A stretch of DNA of 64,000 bases, from the NCBI GenBank assembly GCA_963693285.1, contig OY848917.1, forward strand, positions 21,334,245 through 21,398,244, written 5' to 3'. This DNA is from Xestospongia muta (taxonomy: Eukaryota > Porifera > Demospongiae > Haplosclerida > Petrosiidae). How positions within the stretch are numbered: the stretch's first letter is position 1; the number at the start of each line of letters is the position of its first letter. Below the pieces are notes generated by a model. It worked only from the letters and a program-made list of their open reading frames with translations. It made no database searches and was not told where the DNA came from. The position numbers and the translations under genes were made by a program. Shown here piece by piece: positions 13,531-23,639 of this stretch.

Positions 13531-14724
13531 CTACAAAAAGGTAATTGTAGTTATGACAACAAAATTTAACCTTTTTACACCTATCATGCATGACAGTGAG
13601 GTGAGTCTAGTCTTGCTTATTCAAAGGTTGACCCAGATGATTAACACCATGTTTGTTTGTTTTTGGCTGTTAAAAATGAATATGATAATCAATACTAAAC
13701 TCATTCAGGAACAGAAGTTTTATCAGATTCTTCAATGGCTCAATTGTCTTCAGTGCATTTTAATATCTATTGAGAGTTCTCCAGCAAGATTTACAAAAGA
13801 CTTTGTCTATTTTTGGTGAATCTTCTCTGGTTCCATTTCAAGTTTCTCATTCCTTAGCACATCTACAACTATGGAGTATAGACAAGAATATTCATTGTTC
13901 TTGTTTCTTATAATAACACGATCTTTGGTTTACTGCTTAGGTCAGAGCAGCAGGAGTAGCAGATTTCATGTAGAGTAGCCATGCATTCACTTTCACACAT
14001 ACTTCAATTTGATGATTTCATATTTCACACTACCTCTAATTGCATCCAGACCTACCGTAGCTTGCGAGTAGGTCTGGGGACGAGACTAACACACACACAC
14101 ACTGACAGACTACAGTACTCTTGCTATGCGCCCACGCACAGCGAGGTTAACAATAGAACTATGATGTACTTACCAATTCCTTCTTGTCCATGATAACAGA
14201 GTAAACACACAGACAACTATAATCTACAAGCCACAATTTTTGCTGTCACTATAGCGATTACGGTATCGTGGGAGGTTACCAGACAATTAAGAGGCGTGGT
14301 CATATGTAGACGTTGCAAATATGCTTATTGCAAACATTCATGCCTCTTCGATAACTTCTATTCCTGCTCTACATAATTGATACAATACTATGTTTAATTT
14401 ATTTGAATACTTTTTAATGGCAGACCATAAATGATGACATATATCGTCGGCAGCTAACAGACAGTGGAAGTAGTTCCCAGACAGTAGAGTATTCTGATTT
14501 TTCACATGCAAAAATGCCTGTCTAAAGGTAAAGATAATATCTACTGTTATTTAGTACAAGAGGTGTATTATATTTACTCTGAAACAATATGATAAAATTG
14601 CACAAATTATTGATATCTCAATACCACTAATAAAAATGATTAAATGATTGAAATTATACAATTTGAAGACAGAGTTGAATGTGCATTGACTAACAAAATC
14701 AATTTCTTCTAAGTTATCATTGAA
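13531..14724. other. Unassigned sequence with a short hairpin
   Basis: No supported gene. At 14,046-14,077 there is a perfect 10 bp inverted repeat (CCAGACCTAC and GTAGGTCTGG) with a 12 bp spacer. It could be an end of a miniature transposon, but no partner end was established. Confidence 0.4.
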
Positions 14725-15780
14725 TTGCAGTGTTGTACAATTAAGGTGGTACCATTTGTAGCATGACTTACATTCAATCCATACCTCGCTATCGTCACAT
14801 TCATGATTATACTCCTCATCACATTCAGGACACCTACATACATCATCTGTCTCCTTTTTCTCAACTTCTTTCTCCTTTCTTATTTTTGTGCTATTTTGTC
14901 AACATTGTTCTTGTTGTTCTGGCTTTTCAATTTCTTTTGTTTTCATTTTTGTCCTCTTTTATATTTCCTCTTAGCTTTCTCCTCTTCCTCTTTTTCTTTC
15001 TTTAGTTTCTATTCTTCTAAAGATCGTATATTTCTGTACCTGAAAGATGCTTTGGAAAACACTGAAAAGATCTTATAGGCTTCTTGTGAGACTTTCTGGT
15101 AGCTATAATATTTCTTTGAAAGCTATTGTTGAGCTCTTCTATATTACTGTGTTATTATTTGTAAGATCTGACAGAGGTAAACAAGTCCTTTTCTCTTAAA
15201 GTCTTCCTCCAAATCAATAGCCTTAATGAAATCAAACTTTAAATTGTTTCATTGTTGTAAGTGTTAGCTGTTTGGCAATGGACTGTTCTGTTGTCAAACT
15301 TTCTCCTTTTGTAGGCTTACTAATTTGTGATGGTAGCAACTTTTGCTCATCAATAGCTGTCCTATTTGGTGTATAAATGCCTGCTTTCTTGAAAGCATTG
15401 ACAATGGTACTTGCTTTTAAAGAAGACAGATATGCTCTTCTTAAAACTTTGTAAAATAGTATAGTAAACATCTTTGGCTCCGCAAGAAGCTAGCACCTTC
15501 CCAAATTTGGGGCACAATGAAAAGTCACTTTTGTCACAGTTCAAAATTCTAGCTGGGTTATTGATGGCTAAAATTTGCTTGCTGAGTTTTAGCAAATCAT
15601 ATATATGAACAACCAAGAAGAAACTGCACAAGTTCTTCCTCTTCAACATCGCTAAGGTATTTTGTTGGTCCACTGACAGATCGAAACATCACTTTTCCAG
15701 TGAGGTGATCATGTAAAGTACTTTTCTGGTACATTGTATTCTTTGACTGCTCTTCAGACAGACATACCACCCAATACTGC
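14725..15780 (-). pseudogene. Decayed pogo-like transposase with C-terminal PHD-like finger
   Basis: Reading from 15,780 downward: a helix-turn-helix remnant (STLHDHLTGKV, then GPTKYLSDVEEEELVQFLL); the first catalytic-region motif of DDE_1 transposases, ARILNCDKSDFSLCPK (normally ...FNCDETGF...); a C-terminal piece STIVNAFKKAGIYTPNRTAI; a lysine/glutamate-rich tail; and a cysteine finger CRCPECDEEYNHECDDSEVW then IECKSCYKWYHLNC. The central region with the second and third catalytic aspartates is missing, and several frame changes are needed to read it. pogo/Tigger-type transposases cut and paste DNA at TA sites. The finger resembles the one at the end of the C48 protease in the 42-47 kb element, suggesting related elements. 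Confidence 0.8.
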
Positions 15781-16529
15781 TTAATAAGCTTAAAGTAAAT
15801 TATGCTTTATGTAAAACTTGTATTGTGAGGGGTGCTCAGATGTGATTGATAGGAAAGGCCTATGACTACTACATGATCGAAAGGTTCTGTCAGCTAAAAG
15901 CAGATATTGATGAGATAACAACTGCATTAGAAAAATATTTTATTAATAAATAGCAACAGATAAATTGGTTATACACACAAATAATCTCAATTAGCTTAAC
16001 TTGTCTTTAACAAGTTGTGACTTCATTTATCACATTATGAAATTTGGTCCACCTTAATGTTTACAGTATCTTCAAACAACAATTAAATGGCAGTTTTTGT
16101 TCCTTTCAAAATGAGCATGTGTTCATTCATCACATCATTACAAACATGCAGACATACTGGTTCATTACAAATTAATTTACTCTACATTCAGTTTAAGGAG
16201 TTAGCATTAACAGTTACAAACTAAAAGAATTCACTATTGAATAGACACAGACAATAGTGGTGAATAAATCAAGACCATCATAACAAAAACACACTGTCTG
16301 ACGGGGAGATCATTTTAATTTGGGACTTAGAAAGAAACAAATTGACTTACAATAACAAATCGTGATAAAAAGTCAGGATATATAATTGCAGTTTTAGTCT
16401 GTGGTCGTGGCAAAAGATCCAATTCAGACTCTCCACGATGCCAAAAAACAGTAGGAGTAGTTGAATAGTTGTAAAATGTGTTCCCCCGTCTGTCGTTCAA
16501 TAATTAGGGGGTTGGGTCTGGGCAGCCAG
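15781..16529. other. Unassigned sequence upstream of the pogo-like remnant
   Basis: No supported gene or repeat. It may contain the 5' end of the decayed pogo-like element. No terminal inverted repeat could be fixed. Confidence 0.4.
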
Positions 16530-16536
16530 ACTATAT

Positions 16537-16590
<54 letters not shown>

Positions 16591-17066
16591 ATATATAATA
16601 TATATATATATATAATATATGTATGTATGTATGTATGTATATATGTATGTATGCATGTATATGTATATATGTATACACACACACACATATATAGTATATA
16701 TATATATACACACTATATATATACTATATATGTATATTACTTTAATGTTTGGTAAAGTAACACAATAGCACTACAATAACCAAACTGCTTTTCTTTTGTT
16801 ATTCATTTTGAACAATAACCTAAAGTATGCAATTAAACTATTAATTAGTTTTTTATTGAGTGTTAAAATAAACAGTCACACAATATTAACTCAAATTACT
16901 ATACATGTATAAAAGTAGTATGAGTGAAGGCAGGTGATCATAAATGAGTAAAAAGTAAAAACCTGTCTCAAATATATAGATCTATGTGCTAGGCAGTAAT
17001 TCACATTACAGCTTGTAGTTCATGAAACTTCACAGTAGTATAGTGTTAATATTAGGGATGGACAGT
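16530..17066 (-). repeat. Right arm of the long inverted repeat pair, with TA microsatellite
   Basis: The sequence from the (TA)n run at about 16,532-16,735 through TTCATTTTGAACAATAACC, GATCATAAATGAGTAAAAAG and ACAGCTTGTAGTTCATGAAA to AATATTAGGGATGG is the diverged reverse complement of 11,218-11,640. The apparent peptides made of Y, I and H in this stretch are translations of the microsatellite and are not genes. Confidence 0.75.
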
Positions 17067-17216
17067 ACATACATACATACATACATATATACATACATAC
17101 ACACATAGTATACATACATACATACATACATACATACATACATACATACATACATAATATACATACATACATACATACATACATACATACATACATACAT
17201 ACATACATACATACGT
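17067..17216. repeat. (CATA)n microsatellite
   Basis: Nearly pure CATA tetranucleotide repeats with a few interruptions. Just after it, TATTGTTGAAAAGTCTTAAG recurs at 17,636 next to a second CATA tract, so the microsatellite and its flank were duplicated. Confidence 0.95.
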
Positions 17217-17671
17217 AGTATTGTTGAAAAGTCTTAAGCAAAGGGGTAATAGATATGAAAGGACATTTCAGACTTTATGTTTGTCTGGACAACCAATACT
17301 AAAAATCAATAAACAAAACCAAGCTATATATATACAATACAACAACCAATCAAAATACATCTAAGGAGTCCATAGCAACAGCCAATGAGTTAGCTGGAAT
17401 AGAGTTCTTGACAGATCACAATTGAAGTGAGCAAGGTTGTTTCAATCTTCTAACCGGAGATCTCATCAGCAGACACAGTAGACACACATAAAGTCCTAGA
17501 TTATCTTTTGCCCTCCAGTAAGCTAGTGAGATAGAGGGTCCCACTGTTGTTAAAATTAACCATGACAGCACATCGATGGTAGCCATAGGCTGCCACGCCT
17601 ATGCGTAGCTATGTAGCTTTACTTCCAATAATAATATTGTTGAAAAGTCTTAAGCGAAAGGGTAATAGATA

Positions 17672-17748
17672 CATACGTACGTACGTATGTACATACATAC
17701 ATACTTACATAGTATACATACATACATACATACATACATACATACATA
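17672..17748. repeat. Second (CATA)n microsatellite
   Basis: ACATACGTACGTACGTATG followed by CATA repeats, preceded by the duplicated flank described for the first tract. The 17,217-17,635 interval between the tracts shows no gene. Confidence 0.9.
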
Positions 17749-17973
17749 ATCAATCAAATTATTAATATGACAGTGAAGCAAGTCCCATTTATTGTACAAA
17801 CATTTCTAGTCCCCCAATTAAGAAGCAGTGGAGTGAGACACAAGCAAAATTGTGTCAACGGTCAATCTAATATTCTTTGGACTAATAATCTCTTCATAGG
17901 TAACAGTTTTGGTTAACTTAACTATGTTTTTTGTTAGACAACCTCCAATGAACAGATGAAATATATTCTTTAC

Positions 17974-18094
17974 CTAATGTGTTTAGACAACCTGCTCCTG
18001 ATGTTTCAGACAAACCATATACCTGATATAGAAGAATATTGAAGTCAGCAAAGAAGTCACTCACTGCGGTAGACAAAGGAGCAGCTCCAGAAAC
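17974..18094 (-). pseudogene. Orphan duplicated exon of bubblegum-type acyl-CoA synthetase
   Basis: A 121 bp exon with intact acceptor (TTTCTAG) and donor (GTAAAG) encodes SGAAPLSTAVSDFF and VYGLSETSGAGC, the YG-SE adenylation motif region of long-chain acyl-CoA synthetases. It lies 3' of the stop codon of the gene at 19,205-22,075. It is embedded in a ~420 bp segment (17,772-18,200) that matches 21,750-22,185 in both introns. This copy keeps an 8-residue DFNILLYQ stretch where the in-gene exon has only 3 residues, so it is the more canonical version. It cannot belong to the transcript ending at 19,205. It is either debris of a tandem gene duplication or part of a paralogue. Confidence 0.85.
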
Positions 18095-18446
18095 CTAGAA
18101 AAGTCACACCAAACAAACGTATATTTTCATCATAACAGTAAACATCATATCACTAAGTCAGTCATACACAAATGCCTACTACAAGTGAATGCAATGTTAC
18201 TCACTCATCACTTCAAAATTCACTTACAATATGGACAATGGACAGTACAAACTTATCTCAGAAGTAATTAAATTATTCTTAAATTATTATAATACTTAAA
18301 CATCATAAAGTGTCACTTAAGAAATAATTCAACAAATGGCAGTTAAACAATAGTACTCCTTTTAGGAAGGTTAGGGGAGGAGTTTTGGAAAAAGATATAA
18401 CAAATGATAGTTATGATATCTATAATACTCATTATGGATGATTTTT

Positions 18447-19021
18447 AATTGTTTTATAAGCAAATAATAATATCACCCAATATACCTGGTCCTTATCAGT
18501 ATCAGCAAAGAATCAGCTCTCAGCAACTAGCAAACACATACTCACAACAGCAATTAGGTCAGTTATTTCATAAGCAAAAGCTTTGTCATCAACAATCACA
18601 AACTCCTACAGCTGAGACACCATACTTCATGCCTGCTAGGCTATCTCAACCACAACCATCATCACATTGTGACTTATCCATTACATCCGTTGGGTCAGGT
18701 GACCTAAGCTCTCCAATACAAGTAATCTTCCATTGAGAAAAGATGTTCAAAATGAGCCTGTCCTCGAACATGACCATGAATCATCCTCTTCTTCATCTAC
18801 AGAAAGTGAAGATGTACAGGAACATCAGGTCACTTGACCACCATCAGTGACAGTATGTAGCCGTCATTATTCCAGAGTACAGTTTCAACTAATACCACAA
18901 TTTTCACATGAGAAGCTGTTGATACATCAAGTGATGAAAGTGAAGACATTGACAAAGAAAACAGTTAACACATAATGGACATGATGTGACTTTTTGTATT
19001 GTTTTATAAGCAAATAATAAT
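18447..19021 (+). other. Gln/Ser-rich open frame bracketed by 26 bp direct repeats
   Basis: TTGTTTTATAAGCAAATAAT occurs at about 18,449 and again at about 18,998, within a ~26 bp direct repeat. Between them, a 95-codon frame (18,449-18,736) is rich in Q, S and P (for example YQYQQRISSQQLANTYSQQQ). After a frame change there is a serine/glutamate run (ESSSSSSTESEDVQEH). I recognise no domain. The direct repeats could be target-site duplications of an inserted retrocopy, but no poly(A) tract is obvious. Alternatively this is a simple segmental duplication. Confidence 0.45.
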
Positions 19022-19204
19022 ATTGTATACTGTTTTAACAATATTTAAAATAAAGTGAATATGTACTGAATTTAGCAGGAAAATAAGGTCAAATGAGTAA
19101 AGAGTTGACTATTAGCCTACTGTTTTAAACATTTTAATATTCCAGCTGACATTCACAGTATCAAATAGCAAAGTGTCCAGTTATGAGGACAAAACTTATA
19201 CAAA

Positions 19205-22075
19205 TCATTCAGCATACATCTGAGTGACATAATCATGATATTTCTCCACGACTGTTTTTCGCTTGATTTTGAGTGTAGGAGTAAGTTCACCACCATTAAC
19301 ACTGAAATCACAAGGTAGAATACGAAATTTCTACAAAAAAGTAGAGTGATCATATTATTTCAAGAATCATTCCAGAAATGTGTTATGTATATAGAAGCAA
19401 TAGAAACACCCAATGCTTCAAAGATTGTAGTTTGTATAGACAGTACAGTATGTAAATTGTACAAACAAAACTAGAGACATGTACTTCACCTACCTGAACT
19501 CTTGTTGATCTGCTAATAGCCTCTTCATTAACTTGTTCCATGCCTTGTTGAATGTAGTCTTTCACAAGATCATCAGTCCTAGCCTCAGAAACTGAAAAAG
19601 AAAACATTTTCTAACTTTAAATCAAATTGTTTTATTATATAAACCATAACTAGGATAATGTACATAAGTGATGTATTACCTCAATGATGAGGACATATAT
19701 GAACTATGAAGAAGTTATACACACCTAATTGTCCTATCTCAGAAAGTGGTATATCACTTACATATACCGACTTCATACAATTCATACATTATAAATTCTC
19801 ATAGTGAGTACTAATACTATCTGCATTTATTATAATAAATCACAGTGGCATTTTCTGGTTTGCACCTTCCTAAATAGCTAGTACTCTAGCTTTTTTCCGA
19901 AAATTTGCAGACCTATAAGGAATTTGAAATGATGCAAACCATTTCTAGTCAGAGTTATAACTCTTGAGCTAGTGATCATTCTCAATGTGAACAGAGTATA
20001 GCAATCTAAACCAAAATGACATAGGTAGCTAATGTAATGGTATCACAATAACTATGATGTTTTTATTACAGATGATTGTTACCTGTTGTAGCAGTGGAGC
20101 CAATTTCATTCAACACAAGTTTAGCAAGAGAATCTAATTCTTCAGTAGGATTGCCAAGGTCATCAACCTAATAAAGATTTAAAGAATGACAATCACTAAT
20201 GAACAAGAATTAGTGTACTATATTTATAGAGAAACATTTACCTTACATTTGATGGTCACAAACATAGTGAGGTAATGTTGATCATCTCCTATAACCATCA
20301 CATTACTTAGAAGACGCATCAACTTTAACATACGCTGGAAGAAGACAACAATAATGTAATTACTATTGCATTCATAGGATGGATGATTGTTCTAGGGTTG
20401 CAATAAACATACAGGACCTTAAACAATTTTATTATACTTACATTTTCAATAGGTACTGGTGCAATATTTTCTTCTGCTTTAGTAATTATTAGTTCCTTAG
20501 ATCGTCCAGTGATATAATAAAACCCTGCAATGTAGTATCATGAAATGAGTCATTAAAAATAATAAATACTGAAAGTGTAACATAACATGTAAATTAGCAA
20601 ATCACAAATGAATTTAATTTGCTATCTAATTGGTCACTTACAGGTCACAATTATCCATAAATGTGTGTCATGGACACAGGTCACTCTAATTCTAACATAC
20701 ACTAAGTTTGTGCTTTTTTCTCAAGGAATAGAGACTACTAAAGCAACATTGTACACTAACTTCTAAGTCAGTTAAAAACCTTCCCACCCATTATTTCATT
20801 GCTCAGTAACACTCAGAAGGGTAAAATTTTCAAAAGTCCTATAATACTATCCATGCCATTTGGGCATCATACTGGCCTCTTTGGGCAACTAGTAACTTCA
20901 ATTTTCATCTATAATCTATCAATTCCACATATTGAACAATGTGAAGAATATTCCATGTCATTATTGTGAGAAACAAATCATAATAACTTTATTGAACATA
21001 CAATCATCATCCATATTTCCAATATCTCCTGTGTGAAACCAGCCATCTTCATCAATACAAGCTTTAGATTTCTCTTCATTAAGATATCCCATAAACACAT
21101 GGCGTCCACAAAGACATACTTCTCCATCACTGTTTGGTCCAGGACTATCAATTCTAACCTCACCACCAATTAGTGAACGTCCAATAGAAGTCTGTTTGAA
21201 TTTGTCTAAGGAGAAAGTAAAAAATAATAGATAGTTATATACTAAATGTATATCTCAAAGTGAACAGAGTATATATGTGTCAACAACATTAGTCAACTAT
21301 TACTTCAGAGCTTCATTCAACTTGTTACTGATTAATTCACATGTCAGACAATCCTATAATTAGTTCTTATATTACTTTATTCTATTGTCATATGTAACGT
21401 TTGAAAATAACAAACTAAATTTATCACATACTCTAACAGTCAATAAATATTGCAACCAACAAATCTTTATGAAAGCATGAACAGCAATACTGTGATTTTA
21501 ATAGCTCTAAAATAGCAATGAATGTACCATCAAAACAATGTTGAGATGTTTTGACATTTTGATTAGACTGTCACTAGGAAATTCACTTCTACAACATGTC
21601 CATTATTACAAATGACGAACATAGTAAAGAAGCATTACACTACTATAATCCATCTTTCATAAAACACTCAACACACATGTTTATCCAGTCATCCTATCAT
21701 CACTAGATAATGGAAAGTTGCTTGTAAAAATTTAAGATTAGATATAGTCAATGAAATTACTAATATGACAGTAAAGCCAGTCCTATTTATTGTACAAACA
21801 TTTTAAGCCCAACAAATTAAGAAACAGTGGATTGAGACACAAGCAACTTGTGTCAATGGTCAATCTAATATTCTTTGGACTAATCCCTTCATAGCTAACA
21901 GTTTGGTTAACTTAACTATGTTTTTGCTAGACAACCTTCCAATGAACAGGTGAAATATATATTGTTTACCTAATATGTTTAGACAACCTGCTGCTGTTGT
22001 TTCAGACAAACCATATACCGAATATTCAGCAAAGAAGTCACTCACTGCAGTAGGCAAAGGAGCAGCTCCAGAAGT
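19205..22075 (-). CDS. ACSBG: Long-chain acyl-CoA synthetase, bubblegum (ACSBG) type, 3' seven exons
   Basis: Exons in transcript order: 21,970-22,075, 21,002-21,205, 20,442-20,524, 20,242-20,334, 20,083-20,167, 19,494-19,591 and 19,205-19,330. All have GT-AG junctions and join in one open frame of 264 codons plus stop. Family motifs appear in order: SGAAP, VYGLSETTAAGC, CGRHVFMGYLN, DEDGWFHTGDIG, FYYITGRSKELIIT, ENIAPVPIEN, a GDDQHYLTMFVTIK block and the C-terminal GGELTPTLKIKRKTVVEKYH. Such enzymes activate long-chain fatty acids to acyl-CoA using ATP. The N-terminal half, including the TSGTTG-type ATP loop, is not found upstream in this window, where a transposon island begins at about 23 kb. 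The first visible exon lacks 15 bp relative to its duplicate at 17,974. It could be a 3' gene fragment or a gene with very distant 5' exons. Confidence 0.88.
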
Positions 22076-22340
22076 CTAGAAAAGTCACACCAAACAAACA
22101 TATATTATCATTATGACAGTAAACATCATATCACTAAGTCAGTCATACACAAATGCCTATTGCAAGTGAATGCAGTGTTGTTCATATAAACAAGCATTCA
22201 TGTGAACTAAAGCTCCGCCCTATTTTAATGTCAATTTTAAAACGACACAGGTAACAATAAGACATCCATTATTAACAACTAATTTCCTCAATGGTGACAG
22301 TGACTCTATAACAATGAATTTCAACCTTTTATGTATATCA

Positions 22341-22512
22341 ACCACACCCTCTCTAGTGGGAATTTGTAGTTATGTATGAATCACACCACCTCAAAGTTAC
22401 CACACCCTCCGTAGTGGGAATTTGTAGTTATGTGTGAATTACACCACCTCAAAGTTACCACACCCTCCGTAGTGGGAATTTATAGTTATGTGTGAATCAC
22501 AACACCTCAAAG
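22341..22512. repeat. 61 bp minisatellite, three copies
   Basis: ACCACACCCTC(T/C) followed by GTAGTGGGAATTTGTAGTTA and CACCACCTCAAAGTT repeats three times at ~61 bp spacing with few changes. No coding frame. Confidence 0.9.
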
Positions 22513-23639
22513 TAAACAATTCAATGAATATTTTCAGATAATTTCAAGAATTGATGAATATAGCTTGTCAGAGTTGAGAAGAGTCACTTATTAAAAAAGG
22601 TGTTGTATGTATGGAATGCATATAATAGGTGAGGTATTTCCTCACCTATTTAATGCAATTAGTGGCTGTAGTGCTGAAGTGCATTTTAATTTTATTCATT
22701 ATTTGTTCATGTGTATGTGCATGTCATACAAACACACCTCATTTTCTCTCATGTTCATGAAGATGCCAAAGCACTTTTTTGAAAAGACATGTAAATAATG
22801 TTTGTACTTTAAGTACTTTTGAAAGTACTTGTACTTGTGCTTCAAGTACAAGTATTTAGTACTTGACCCCAACACTGATTACAAGTACAAATCACATTGT
22901 CAAAAAACAAATATTGAATCATGGCACTACATTTCTACACATAGCAATGATCAAATCATAAAATTCTTATTGTTGTACTATTAATAGGATCTGGATCTAG
23001 TTGATAAAACTCAATACTCAAGTACTAGTAATAGCAAAACTGTTAGAAGCCAATAGAAAACACTAAATCCTGAGCTTTTTGAATGGAGTATAGGGTTCAA
23101 ATTCAGTTAGTAATAGTGAAATATATACTTAATTAGGAAGCAGAATACATGCAACAGTCGACAGTTACATTTTGTTGTTGAAATGTCTGGTTAATTTCTA
23201 TAAACTATGCCAATGGCTATTAAGAAAAAAGACAGCTTGAGTTTAACCATAGATACATTAAAAGGGAGGATTGGAAACAGAAGCTTACTCACGTGTTCAT
23301 TACCATATAATTTATATGACTGGGCGGTACGCCTTTCATCTTCTCCATGTTACGCCTCCGATCCACTACAATCACCAGCTGTTTGTCCCTTTTTTGGAAA
23401 AATCAAAGTGAGTAGATGATACCTTAGAAAGACATATTTATGAAGGACATGACCTCCCCTGTGGACCTCTGACTAACTTTTGTTTTTTTGGCCATAAATA
23501 CTGAGGCTATGATGTTTTTTACCATATTTTGTCCTGTTTTGTCCCCATAACTATCCTCAGGAGCAACTCTGTTATTTGAAACTTTCAACTTAAATTTAGA
23601 CTGAAAAGAAAAATAGACTAGTAGTATTTTTGTTATAGG
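22513..23639. other. Interval with a possible hAT-type miniature element end
   Basis: Near 22,800-22,880 a palindromic GTACTT/AAGTAC-rich stretch ends in CCCCAACACTG, whose complement CAGTGTTGGGG is a common hAT terminal motif. No opposite end was found. The rest, up to the P-like transposase, contains no gene I can support. Confidence 0.4.

Noticed and set aside
16424..16711. Open frames of Y, I, H and C residues on the minus strand
   Set aside because: They are translations of TA/CATA microsatellites with no complexity. The same applies to 17,020-17,241 and 50,576-50,859.
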